DNA of 64,000 nt from Streptomyces flaveus (lineage in GTDB: Bacteria; Actinomycetota; Actinomycetes; Streptomycetales; Streptomycetaceae), in contig NZ_BMPQ01000037.1 of assembly GCF_014647675.1 (NCBI RefSeq), forward strand, positions 21,176 to 85,175, read 5' to 3'. This document shows, one piece after another, positions 1-7,944 of the stretch. Both the position numbers and the translations under genes were made by a program. Positions within the stretch are counted from its first letter, which is position 1, and every line of letters starts with the position of its first letter. The notes beneath the pieces were generated by a model, which saw only the letters and a program-made list of their open reading frames with translations, did no database searches and was not told where the DNA came from.

Positions 1-829
1 GGACGCCGGTGATCAGGATGTAGAAGGTCGCGGTGTTCACGGCGAACGAGCCGCCCGCGAGGAGCACCGTGCCGAGATGGCCGCGCAGGATCGTGCGCAG
101 CGGGGAGTTCTTCTCGCCCTTCTCCTTCTCGGCCAGCGCCTGTTCGGCCTGACGGAACTCCGGGGTCTCCTCGACGCGGGTGTGGATGTACCAGGCGAGT
201 ACGAGGACGAGCAGCCCGACCAGGAAAGGCACCCGCCAGCCCCAGGCGGCGAACGCGCTCTCGCTGGTGAGGGCGCCGGCGAGCAGGAAGACGGAGTTGG
301 CGGTCACCACACCGATGGGGACGCCGAGTTGGACGACGCTGCCGTAGACGCCGCGCTTGCCTTCGGGGGCGTACTCCGTGGCGAGGAGCATCGCGCCGCC
401 CCACTGGGCGCCGACCGCGATGCCCTGCATCACGCGCAGGACGACGAGGAGTATGGGGGCGGCGATGCCGATCGTCGCGTACGTGGGGAGGAGGCCGATG
501 CCCGTCGTGGCCACGCCCATCAGGGTCAGGGCCAGTACGAGCATGGGCTTGCGGCCTCGTTTGTCGCCGAGGTGGCCCGCGATGACTCCGCCGAGCGGAC
601 GGGCGAGGAAGCCCACGGCGAAGGTGGCGAACGAGGCGAGGACTCCTGCGGAGGGGCTGCCTGCGGGGAAGTACAGGTCTCCGAGGACGAGGGCCGCGGC
701 GATGCCGAAGACGAAGTAGTCGTACCACTCGACGGCGGAGGCGAGGGCGGCGGCGGTCGCCACCTTGCGGCGGTGTCTGGTGTCTGGGCTGGTGGTCGCG
801 CCGGGGAGCGCGGAAGGTGCGGTGTCCAT
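1..829 (-). CDS. MHS-family MFS permease (partial, 3' end outside window)
   Basis: Reading leftward from the ATG at 829, an open frame of 276 codons runs off the window edge, so the C-terminus is missing. The product begins MDTAPSALPG and has a short Lys/Arg-rich lead (RHRRKVATAAALASAVEWYDYF) before TM1. The ASAVEWYDYF motif and the loop GHLGDKRGRKPML are hallmarks of the metabolite:H+ symporter branch (ShiA, ProP, KgtP relatives) of the major facilitator superfamily. Such proteins import organic acids, shikimate, betaines or similar solutes with protons across the cytoplasmic membrane. About seven membrane segments are visible. An inverted repeat at 872-887, 43 bases upstream of the start, could be the operator of a TetR regulator. 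The substrate cannot be told from sequence. Confidence 0.85.
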   Translation of the reverse strand, partial: MDTAPSALPGATTSPDTRHRRKVATAAALASAVEWYDYFVFGIAAALVLGDLYFPAGSPSAGVLASFATFAVGFLARPLGGVIAGHLGDKRGRKPMLVLALTLMGVATTGIGLLPTYATIGIAAPILLVVLRVMQGIAVGAQWGGAMLLATEYAPEGKRGVYGSVVQLGVPIGVVTANSVFLLAGALTSESAFAAWGWRVPFLVGLLVLVLAWYIHTRVEETPEFRQAEQALAEKEKGEKNSPLRTILRGHLGTVLLAGGSFAVNTATFYILITGV

Positions 830-871
830 GGCGTGCACACTCCGGTGGGTGCGGGGACGTTCGGGGGAACG

Positions 872-887
872 TACCGACCGGACGGTA
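872..887. promoter_or_regulatory. TetR-type operator candidate upstream of the MHS permease
   Basis: TACCG-accgga-CGGTA is a 16-bp inverted repeat lying between the permease start (829) and the end of the alcohol dehydrogenase gene (939). It resembles the ACCGACCGGT-type operators of many Streptomyces TetR regulators and the palindrome at 10248-10263 in this window. That it is bound by a TetR protein is inference. Confidence 0.4.
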
Positions 888-938
888 TGGAGGTCAACGG
901 TCGTGCACGCACGGGTTGTCCCGTGGGTCGCCTCGCCT

Positions 939-2030
939 TTAGAACACCACCAACGCCCGTCCGCCCTTGCCCGCCACCATGTTGTCGAACGCCGCCGGGA
1001 TCCCCTCCAGGGCGATCCGTTCCGTCACCAGCGTGCTCAGGTCGAGGCGGCCCGCGCGGATGTGGTCGGCCAGGATCGGGAGGTCGCGGGACGGGTCGGA
1101 GTTGCCGTATACGCAGCCCGACAGGGTTCGGCCCCAGTGGAAGAGCTCCAGGGCGTTGAAGGTGACCTGCTGGTCCTTGCCGCCGATGCCGACGACCGTC
1201 GTGCGGCCGCCGCGGCGGGTGGATTCCCAGGCGGTACGGATCGTGACGGCGCGGCCCACGCACTCGACGGCCACGTCGACGCCCTGTTTGCCGGTGAGGG
1301 CGCGGATCTCACGGGCCGTGTTCTCGGAGGCGACGAGGTACTCCGTCGCTCCGGCCTCGCGTGCGAGGGACTCCTTCGCGGGCGACACGTCGACCGCGAC
1401 GATCGTCGACGCGCCCGCGACCCGCGCGGCCTGGAGCGCGGCGAGACCGACTCCGCCGGCCCCGAACACGGCGACGGACTCGCCCGGTTGAACGCGGGCC
1501 GAGTGATGGACGGCCCCGTACCCGGTGAGCACGGCGCAGCCGAGCAGGGCCGCGTCGGTGAGCGGAATCCCGGCCGGCGCGGGCAGCACGCATCCGGCGG
1601 CCACCACGGTCTCCTCGGCGAACGCGGCGACGTTGAGACCGGGATACAGGTCCGTTCCGTCGGAGGAGCGCCGGGCGTACACGGCCCCCGCTCCCGTCAG
1701 CGCATTCGCGCACAGCCACACCTCGCCGAGCGAACAGGCGTGGCAACTCCCGCAGGAAGGCGCCCAGTTGAGCACGACGTCGTCGCCGGGCGCGACATGC
1801 GTGACTTCCTCGCCGACGGAGACGACCGTGCCCGCGCCCTCGTGACCGAGCACGGCGGGTACCGGCACCCTCATGGTGCCGTCGGACAGTGACAGGTCGG
1901 AGTGGCAGACCCCGGCGGCGGCGAGGCGCACCCGCACCTGCCCGGGGCCGGGCTCCGGCAGCTCGATCTCGGTGATCTCCAGCGGAGCACCTACGGCGGG
2001 CAGTACGGCAGCGCGAACCACGTCAGCCAC
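939..2030 (-). CDS. Zinc-dependent alcohol dehydrogenase (MDR superfamily)
   Basis: This is a 363-residue medium-chain dehydrogenase. The catalytic zinc ligands are C42 (GVCHSD) and H63-E64 (GHEGAG). The structural zinc loop has C93, C96, C99 and C107 (CGSCHACS..LC). The Rossmann motif is GAGGVGLAALQAARVAGA. It would interconvert alcohols and aldehydes with NAD(P)+. The long structural loop resembles class III and mycothiol- or NDMA-dependent alcohol dehydrogenases. The GTG at 2030 is chosen because GGAG lies 7 bases ahead, and the gene begins 11 bases after the stop of the aldehyde dehydrogenase, so the two form an operon oxidising an alcohol to an acid. The same frame stays open far upstream, but that stretch is an antisense-frame shadow of the aldehyde dehydrogenase. 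The substrate is unknown. Confidence 0.9.
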   Translation of the reverse strand: MADVVRAAVLPAVGAPLEITEIELPEPGPGQVRVRLAAAGVCHSDLSLSDGTMRVPVPAVLGHEGAGTVVSVGEEVTHVAPGDDVVLNWAPSCGSCHACSLGEVWLCANALTGAGAVYARRSSDGTDLYPGLNVAAFAEETVVAAGCVLPAPAGIPLTDAALLGCAVLTGYGAVHHSARVQPGESVAVFGAGGVGLAALQAARVAGASTIVAVDVSPAKESLAREAGATEYLVASENTAREIRALTGKQGVDVAVECVGRAVTIRTAWESTRRGGRTTVVGIGGKDQQVTFNALELFHWGRTLSGCVYGNSDPSRDLPILADHIRAGRLDLSTLVTERIALEGIPAAFDNMVAGKGGRALVVF

Positions 2031-2041
2031 GTCGGCGCTCC

Positions 2042-3433
2042 TCAGAACTGGAGGGACTTGGTCTGGAGGTACTCGGCGAGCCCGTGTGAGCCCAGTTCCC
2101 GGCCCACGCCCGACTGCTTGTAACCGCCGAACGGCGCAAGGTGGTTGAAGCGCCCGCCGTTGATGTCCACCTGCCCGGTGTCCAGTTGGCGTGCGAAGGC
2201 GACCGCCTCGGTCTCGTCGCCCGCCCATACCGCGCCGGCGAGCCCGTACACCGTGCCGTTGGCGATGCGCAGGGCGTCCGCCTCGTTCTCGTACCGGAGG
2301 ATCGACAGGACGGGTCCGAAGATCTCCTCCTGGGCGATCGTCATCTCCGGAGTCACGTCGGCGAAGACGGTGGGGCTGACGAAGTAGCCCTGTTCGCGTG
2401 GGGATTCGGGGCCGCCCGCGACCAGCCGCGCGCCCTCCGCGACGCCCTTCTCGATATAGCCGCGCACGCGCTGCTGCTGCTTGGCGTTGACGAGTGGGCC
2501 GATGCGGTCGCCGTACTTCGCGGCGGCGTCGGCGGCCAGTTCGACCGCCTCGTCGTATCGCGAGGTGTGCACCAGCATGCGGGTCCAGGCGCTGCAGGTC
2601 TGGCCGGAGTTGGACATCACGTTGGCCACGCCGACGTTGACCGCCTTGGCGAGGTCGGCGCTCGGCAGGATGACGTTGGCGGACTTGCCGCCGAGTTCGA
2701 GGGCGACCCGTTTCACGGCCGCGCCCGCGGTCGCGCCGATCTGCCTGCCGACCGCCGTGGAGCCGGTGAAGGAGACCAGGTCCACACCGGGGTGTTCGGC
2801 GAGGGCCTGGCCCGCGACCGGGCCGAGGCCGGTGACCAGGTTGAAGACGCCGGCCGGTACGCCCGCTTCGTGTACCGCCTCGGCGAAGAGCTGGGCGGTC
2901 AGCGGGGTGTCCTCCGCGGGCTTGAGGACGATCGTGCAGCCCGCGGCCAGCGCGGGGGCGACCTTGTTGACGATCTGGTGCAGCGGGTAGTTCCACGGCG
3001 TGATCGCGCCGACCACTCCGACGGGCTCCAGGCAGACGGTCGAGTTGCCCACCTTCTCCTCGAAGGCGTACGTGGCGGCCAGTTCGGCGTACGAACCCGT
3101 CACCAGGATCGGCAGCCCCACCTGCACCCTCTGCGAGAACGGCAGCGGCGAACCGAGTTCGGCGGTGACGGTTTCGGCGATCTCGTCCTTGCGGGCGACG
3201 AGGATGTCCCGCAGGGCCGCCAGGCGGGCCCCGCGTTCGGCGGGCTCGGTCGCCGCCCAGCCGGGAAGTGCGGCGCGGGCGGCGCGTACGGCGGTATCGA
3301 TGTCCTCGGCGGTGCCCGCGGGAACCGTGGCGATGAGTTGCTCGTCGGCGGGGTTCACCACCGCGATGCCGGTATCCGTGCCGGCAGCGTCGCGCCACTC
3401 GCCGCCGATGTACATGCCGTCGTGGGCCTTCAT
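2042..3433 (-). CDS. NAD(P)-dependent aldehyde dehydrogenase
   Basis: A 463-residue ALDH-superfamily enzyme that oxidises an aldehyde to a carboxylic acid. N148 (PWNYP), the general base E246 (LELGGKSAN) and nucleophile C280 (NSGQTCSAW) are present. So are the cofactor loop FTGSTAVGR and the C-terminal PFGGYKQSGVGRE signature. The length is slightly short but within the family range. It is the first gene of a leftward operon with the zinc alcohol dehydrogenase, 11 bases apart, which suggests sequential oxidation of an alcohol substrate. The start at 3433 (MKAHDGMYIGGEW) has a GAGG-like site upstream. A near-perfect palindrome at 3469-3487 lies 36 bases ahead of the start and probably controls the pair. 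The physiological aldehyde cannot be inferred. Confidence 0.93.
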   Translation of the reverse strand: MKAHDGMYIGGEWRDAAGTDTGIAVVNPADEQLIATVPAGTAEDIDTAVRAARAALPGWAATEPAERGARLAALRDILVARKDEIAETVTAELGSPLPFSQRVQVGLPILVTGSYAELAATYAFEEKVGNSTVCLEPVGVVGAITPWNYPLHQIVNKVAPALAAGCTIVLKPAEDTPLTAQLFAEAVHEAGVPAGVFNLVTGLGPVAGQALAEHPGVDLVSFTGSTAVGRQIGATAGAAVKRVALELGGKSANVILPSADLAKAVNVGVANVMSNSGQTCSAWTRMLVHTSRYDEAVELAADAAAKYGDRIGPLVNAKQQQRVRGYIEKGVAEGARLVAGGPESPREQGYFVSPTVFADVTPEMTIAQEEIFGPVLSILRYENEADALRIANGTVYGLAGAVWAGDETEAVAFARQLDTGQVDINGGRFNHLAPFGGYKQSGVGRELGSHGLAEYLQTKSLQF

Positions 3434-3468
3434 GGCTTCCTCCCGGGCTGTTCCGTCGTCCGCCGCCC

Positions 3469-3487
3469 AAACTAGCGGTGTTAGTTT
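3469..3487. promoter_or_regulatory. Palindromic operator candidate of the ALDH-ADH operon
   Basis: AAACTA-gcggtgt-TAGTTT is a 19-bp inverted repeat with perfect 6-bp arms, immediately upstream of the aldehyde dehydrogenase gene. The left 15 bases recur with two differences (AAACTAGCactgtta) at 59276-59290, upstream of the acyl-CoA dehydrogenase. That suggests a common, probably TetR-type, regulator of fatty or carboxylic acid metabolism. Binding is inference. Confidence 0.5.
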
Positions 3488-3576
3488 TCATACGCCAGGG
3501 GCGGCTGAGCCCTCACGTGCTCAGGAGTACACCCGAATCGGCTCGCAGGCGCGGTGGGGATCCGCGGCGACCGTTT

Positions 3577-4914
3577 TCACTCCCCCAGGTCCGGCAGGTG
3601 CTCCGGGGCCGGGGAGATGCGCTCCCCGTGCTGGTCGAAGACGAAGAGGTGGTCGATGTCGACCAGGAGGGGAACCTGCATGCCGTGACGGAGGTCATGG
3701 TCGGGGGTGGTGCGCACCACCAGATCGCCTGTGTCGGTGGGCAGTCGCTCCTCGGCGGACGCGTACGCGTCGCGGTCGCGGTCCAGGGTGACCACGGGTC
3801 CGGCCCGCAGGGAGCCCGCGCGTTCCCTCAGCCGGCCGAGCACGCCCACCGGACTCTCCCTGCGGCGGCGCCCGGGCTGTTGCGGGCGGGGCGCCTCCAG
3901 TTCCGGTACGACGGCGGGCTGCGAGCCGGTGTTGAAGTGCACCAGCACCTCGTGCCCCTGGTACTCGACGTGCTCCACCAGGCCGCTGATCGGCACCTCG
4001 CCGGGTCCGGCCGCGGAGCGCGGGGCCAGGCGTACGGCTTCCGAGCGCAGGCCGACGATGACCTCGCGGCCCTGCTGGACCCGCAGCAACTGGTGGTCCA
4101 GGCACAGGGGTTCGGGCAGCCGCAGCGCCTGGCGGCCGAGGCTGATCGACATCGCTCCGTCGAGCGGCGCGCGGACGACGCCGCGCAGCAGGTTGATCCG
4201 CGGGGTGCCGATGAACGCGGCGACGAAGACGTTCACGGGCAGCGCGTAGACCCTGCGCGGGGTGTCCACCTGCTGGAGGATGCCACCGCGCAGCACCGCG
4301 ACCCGGTCGCCGAGCGACATCGCCTCGGCCTGGTCGTGGGTGACGTACACCGTGGTGGCGCCCAGCTCCCTGGTGATCCTGGAGATTTCGGCCCGCAGGT
4401 GATTGCGGAGCTTGGCGTCGAGGTTGGACAGCGGCTCGTCCATCAGAAAGGCGGACGGGTTCCGGACGATGGCACGCCCCATGGCGACCCGCTGGCGTTC
4501 GCCGCCGGACAGCTGGCCGGGATAGCGGCCCAGCAGGTCCTGGATGCCGAGCATCCGGGCCGTGGCGTCCACGCGCGGGGCGGGGTCCTCCCCGCGGGCC
4601 TCCAGGCGCAGCGGGAAGCCGATGTTCCCGCGGCTCGTCATGGTCGGGTACAGGGCGAAGTTCTGGAAGACCATGGCCATGTTGCGCTCGCTGGGCTGCA
4701 GGTCGGTGGCGTACTCGCCGTCGAGGTACACCTCGCCCTCGGTGGGCTCCTCCAGTCCGGCGATCATTCTCAGCACGGTCGACTTGCCGCAGCCCGAAGG
4801 GCCGAGCAGGACGAGGAACTCGCCGGGCCTGATGTCGAGCGACAACTGCTCCACCGCGCGAGTGCCGCGCAGGTACGACTTGCTGACACTCTTCAGAGAA
4901 ATGGCGCGTGTCAT
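3577..4914 (-). CDS. Orphan sugar-type ABC transporter ATPase (UgpC/MsiK-like)
   Basis: A 445-residue cytoplasmic ATPase of the carbohydrate uptake (CUT1, MalK/UgpC) class. Walker A GPSGCGKST is at about 38-46, the signature LSGGERQRV near 135-143, Walker B AFLMDEPLSNLD near 155-166, and the H-loop VTHDQAEAMSLGDRV follows. A TOBE regulatory region follows the nucleotide-binding domain. Typical members have 360-380 residues. Here an Arg/Pro-rich stretch (PRPQQPGRRRRESP...) interrupts the C-terminal TOBE part and adds roughly 60 residues. No permease or binding protein lies nearby, so like MsiK it may serve several distant sugar transporters. The ATG at 4914 (MTRAISLKSVSKSYLRG) is chosen because it matches the family N-terminus; the frame is open about 70 codons further upstream. 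Confidence 0.88.
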   Translation of the reverse strand: MTRAISLKSVSKSYLRGTRAVEQLSLDIRPGEFLVLLGPSGCGKSTVLRMIAGLEEPTEGEVYLDGEYATDLQPSERNMAMVFQNFALYPTMTSRGNIGFPLRLEARGEDPAPRVDATARMLGIQDLLGRYPGQLSGGERQRVAMGRAIVRNPSAFLMDEPLSNLDAKLRNHLRAEISRITRELGATTVYVTHDQAEAMSLGDRVAVLRGGILQQVDTPRRVYALPVNVFVAAFIGTPRINLLRGVVRAPLDGAMSISLGRQALRLPEPLCLDHQLLRVQQGREVIVGLRSEAVRLAPRSAAGPGEVPISGLVEHVEYQGHEVLVHFNTGSQPAVVPELEAPRPQQPGRRRRESPVGVLGRLRERAGSLRAGPVVTLDRDRDAYASAEERLPTDTGDLVVRTTPDHDLRHGMQVPLLVDIDHLFVFDQHGERISPAPEHLPDLGE

Positions 4915-5089
4915 GCGGTGCTCCCGGGGCTTCCGGTGCTCTTGCGCGGATAAGTCGTGAGAGTCACGGAAGCTAACGGACTGCGTATGCGCTGGGGAAG
5001 AGCAGCGGAGGGATTGATACAGGCCGGTTGTCGGCCACGCGGAAGAGGAGATTCGTCTTCCGCATGGAGCGCGCTCACTGTGCGCCGGA

Positions 5090-6325
5090 TCAGCGTCTCT
5101 CGGGGTGCGGTGTGGACGACGTACGCCCGGCACGTTCCTCTTCCGGTTCGGACCCGGCAGCCGTACGCCCCTGCCGCAGCCCCAGCCCCGACGCGATCAC
5201 CAGCAGCGCGCCGAGCATCACGAACGGCGCCGCCACCCCCGCGACTCCCGCCACAAGGCCCGCCGCGGCCGGTGCGGCGACCTGGCCCAGGCGGTTGCCG
5301 GTCAGGCGCAGGGCGAGGGCTGTGGAGCGGGCGTCCTCGGGGGCCGCCTGGACCACCGTCGTCATGGACAAGGGCTGGCCCACGCCCAGGCAGAAGCCGA
5401 GTGCCGCGAGGATCAGGGCAAGCGCCCAGACCGGGACCGGCAGCGCGATGCCCGCGCACAGCACGGCCCCCAGCAGACAGGTCGTGGCGAGAAGGGCGGC
5501 TCGGCCGAGCAGGCGCAGCATCGGTGTGATCACCAGGCGGCAGGCGATCGTCGCCGCCGCGCGCAGGCTCAGCAGCAGGCCGATGACGGACGGCGGGATG
5601 CCGCGGTGCTCGCCGACCACCGGAAGGTACGCGGTGAGGATGTCCGTCGCCGAGAGGACGGCGAGGCTGATGAAGATGCCCGCGGGTACGCCCCGGGTGC
5701 GCAGGATGCGATGTATGGGGACGCGTTCCCCTTGCGGCGTACGGGACTTGCCCGGCCTACGGTGCTCGATACGCCACAGCGAGGTGAACGCGACCGCGGC
5801 TCCCGCGCCCGCGACGAGCAGCGCCAGTGCGCTGGTGCCCGCCATGTCGGGGCCGCCGATCAGGGCGCCCGCGGCGATCGGTCCGACCAGCTGTCCGAGG
5901 GAGGCGCCGATGGTGAAGTGGCCGAAGTTGCGGTCCTGTTCGTGCGGGGCGGACTGGCGGGCCACGATCGACTGGGCGCCGATCACGAAGCAGAGGTGAC
6001 CGAGGCCCATCACCCCGCTCCACGCCGCCATCGCGAGCAGCGAGTTCGCTATGCCGCTGAGGGCGCAGCCGCCCGCGATCAGTACGACGCCGATGGGCAG
6101 CAGGGGCGCGCACCGGCCCTGGTCGGTCCTGCGGCCCAGGGGTACGGCGACGAACAGCGGCAGCAGCGCGTACACGCCCGCGATCACACCGATCGCACGC
6201 TCGTCCGCGCCCAGCGCGAGGGCCCGGTAGGAGACGGCGGGCCGGGCCATCGACACCGCCCCCTGCGCGAAGCTGAAGGCGATGACGAGGCGGAGCAGCC
6301 AGCCGCGGTTCCCACCGGGCTTCAC
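5090..6325 (-). CDS. MFS transporter
   Basis: A 411-residue protein with about 12 predicted membrane segments in two six-helix halves, typical of the major facilitator superfamily. Loop 2-3 reads PLGRRTDQGRCAP, a degenerate form of the MFS A-motif. The C-terminus is an Arg/Glu-rich cytoplasmic tail (GSEPEEERAGRTSSTPHPERR). The GTG at 6325 is preferred because GGAGG lies 5 bases ahead; a TTG at 6337 would add four residues. It lies 36 bases downstream of the CitMHS permease gene on the same strand, so the two may be cotranscribed. The substrate is unknown; an exporter role is possible but unproven. Confidence 0.85.
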   Translation of the reverse strand: MKPGGNRGWLLRLVIAFSFAQGAVSMARPAVSYRALALGADERAIGVIAGVYALLPLFVAVPLGRRTDQGRCAPLLPIGVVLIAGGCALSGIANSLLAMAAWSGVMGLGHLCFVIGAQSIVARQSAPHEQDRNFGHFTIGASLGQLVGPIAAGALIGGPDMAGTSALALLVAGAGAAVAFTSLWRIEHRRPGKSRTPQGERVPIHRILRTRGVPAGIFISLAVLSATDILTAYLPVVGEHRGIPPSVIGLLLSLRAAATIACRLVITPMLRLLGRAALLATTCLLGAVLCAGIALPVPVWALALILAALGFCLGVGQPLSMTTVVQAAPEDARSTALALRLTGNRLGQVAAPAAAGLVAGVAGVAAPFVMLGALLVIASGLGLRQGRTAAGSEPEEERAGRTSSTPHPERR

Positions 6326-6361
6326 GGTGTCCTCCAAGAGATGGGGGTCGGAAGAAGGGGA

Positions 6362-7822
6362 TCAGATGATTCCGAACAGGATTCCCGCTCCGAGTACCAC
6401 GAGGGAAGTGAGCGCAGCCCACTTGACCACGAACTTGGTGTGGTCGCCGAACTCCACCTTCGCCATCCCCACGAGGACGTATACGGCGGGCACGAGCGGG
6501 CTGGACATGTGCAGCGGCTGGCCGACGAGCGAGGCGCGGGCGATCTCCAGCGGCGAGACCCCGTGTGCGGCGCCGGCCTCGGCGAGGACCGGCAGGACTC
6601 CGAAGTAGAAGCCGTCGTTCGACATGAAGTACGTGAGCGGCAGGCTCAGGAAGCCGGTGACGATCGCCATGTGCGGGCCCATGCCCTCGGGGATGCCGTC
6701 GACGAGCCACTTCGCCATGGAGTCGACCATGCCGGTGCCCTGGAGGACGCCGGTGAAGACGGCGGCGGCGAAGACCATCCCGGAGACGTTGAGCACGTTC
6801 TCGGCGTGGGCGCCGAGGCGGGCCTTCTGGTCGGGCATGTGCGGGAAGTTGACAGTGAGCGCGAGCGCGGCGCCGAGGATGAACAGGACCGGGATCGGCA
6901 GCCATTCCATGATCATGGCGGTGAGCAGGGCCACCGTGAGCAGCGCGTTGAACCAGTACAGCTTGGGGCGCAGCGTCGGGCGGTTGGGGTCCAGGCCCTG
7001 GAGTCGTACGTCGTCCTCGTCGTCGCCCGCGGCCTCGGAGGCGTCCGTTCCGGAGCCCGCGCCACCGGTGGTCTTGCCCGTACGGCCCTTGCCGTCACCA
7101 GAGCCGGCGGAACCGGCACCGGCGCCGACCAGCACCGTCTCCGTCTCCGGCTGCTCCTCCTTCTCCAGGATGCCCTTCTCCGTCTCCAGGACCTCGTCGA
7201 GGCTCAGCACGCCGAGCCGCTTGCGCTCGCGGAGGCCGAGTACGTACGAGAGGAAGATGACGAAGAGCAGGCCGACGGCGAGGGCCGGGATCATCGGGAC
7301 GAAGATGTCGCCGGCGTCGAGCTTGAGCGCGGTGGCGGCGCGGGCGGTGGGGCCGCCCCAGGGCAGGGTGTTCATGACGCCGTTGGCGGTGGCGGCGACG
7401 CCGGTCATCACGACCAGGCTCATCTTGAGGCGCTTGTAGAGCGGGTACATCGCCGAGACCGTGATCATGAAGGTGGTCGAGCCGTCGCCGTCGAGCGAGA
7501 CGATCGCGGCGAGCAGGGCCGTACCGACGACGATGCGCAGGGGGTCGGCCTTGCAGAACTTCAGGATGCCCCGCACGATCGGGTCGAAGAGCCCGACGTC
7601 GATCATGACGCCGAAGTACACGATGGCGAACATCAGCATCGCGGCGGTGGGCGCGAGTTGGCCCACTCCCTCGATGACGTAGTCGCCGAGATGGGCACCC
7701 TTTCCGACGAACACACAGAAGAGTGCCGGGATCAGTACGAGCGCCGCGATCGGCGACATCTTCTTCATCATGATCAGGACCAGGAAGGTCGCGATCATGG
7801 CGAAGCCGAGGATGGTCAGCAT
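6362..7822 (-). CDS. CitMHS-family citrate:metal/proton symporter
   Basis: A 486-residue membrane protein beginning MLTILGFAMIATFLVLIMMKK. It carries family features such as VSLDGDGSTTFMITVSAMYPLYKRL and MNTLPWGGPTARAATAL, the second half YFMSNDGFYFGVLPVLAEAG, and QPLHMSSPLVPAVYVLVG. This is the CitM/CitH group, which takes up citrate complexed with divalent cations using proton motive force. Between the two halves lies a long hydrophilic loop (about residues 205-290) rich in Glu, Gly, Ser and Asp, larger than in B. subtilis CitM as I recall it. The window holds a second, unrelated tricarboxylate uptake system (TctABC, 45049-48088). No adjacent regulator is evident. Confidence 0.9.
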   Translation of the reverse strand: MLTILGFAMIATFLVLIMMKKMSPIAALVLIPALFCVFVGKGAHLGDYVIEGVGQLAPTAAMLMFAIVYFGVMIDVGLFDPIVRGILKFCKADPLRIVVGTALLAAIVSLDGDGSTTFMITVSAMYPLYKRLKMSLVVMTGVAATANGVMNTLPWGGPTARAATALKLDAGDIFVPMIPALAVGLLFVIFLSYVLGLRERKRLGVLSLDEVLETEKGILEKEEQPETETVLVGAGAGSAGSGDGKGRTGKTTGGAGSGTDASEAAGDDEDDVRLQGLDPNRPTLRPKLYWFNALLTVALLTAMIMEWLPIPVLFILGAALALTVNFPHMPDQKARLGAHAENVLNVSGMVFAAAVFTGVLQGTGMVDSMAKWLVDGIPEGMGPHMAIVTGFLSLPLTYFMSNDGFYFGVLPVLAEAGAAHGVSPLEIARASLVGQPLHMSSPLVPAVYVLVGMAKVEFGDHTKFVVKWAALTSLVVLGAGILFGII

Positions 7823-7944
7823 GAGTGGATACCTAACGTTCGCCCTTGAACAGCCACCAGGGCCGGCGGTTGGGGCGACGTTAGGGCGCTCGTGGAAGCG
7901 TTAACAAGATGTTGACGCGAGAGCAATAAGCGCAAAACTACTGG

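Noticed and set aside
939..3491. 850-codon minus-strand frame that could join the aldehyde and alcohol dehydrogenase regions
   Set aside because: The upstream half is a shifted-frame reading of the true aldehyde dehydrogenase (2042-3433); the alcohol dehydrogenase begins at 2030 with its own ribosome site.
5105..7849. 914-codon plus-strand frame
   Set aside because: Antisense to the MFS and CitMHS genes; composition (Asp/Gly/Arg/Gln/His) and absence of any domain show a shadow.
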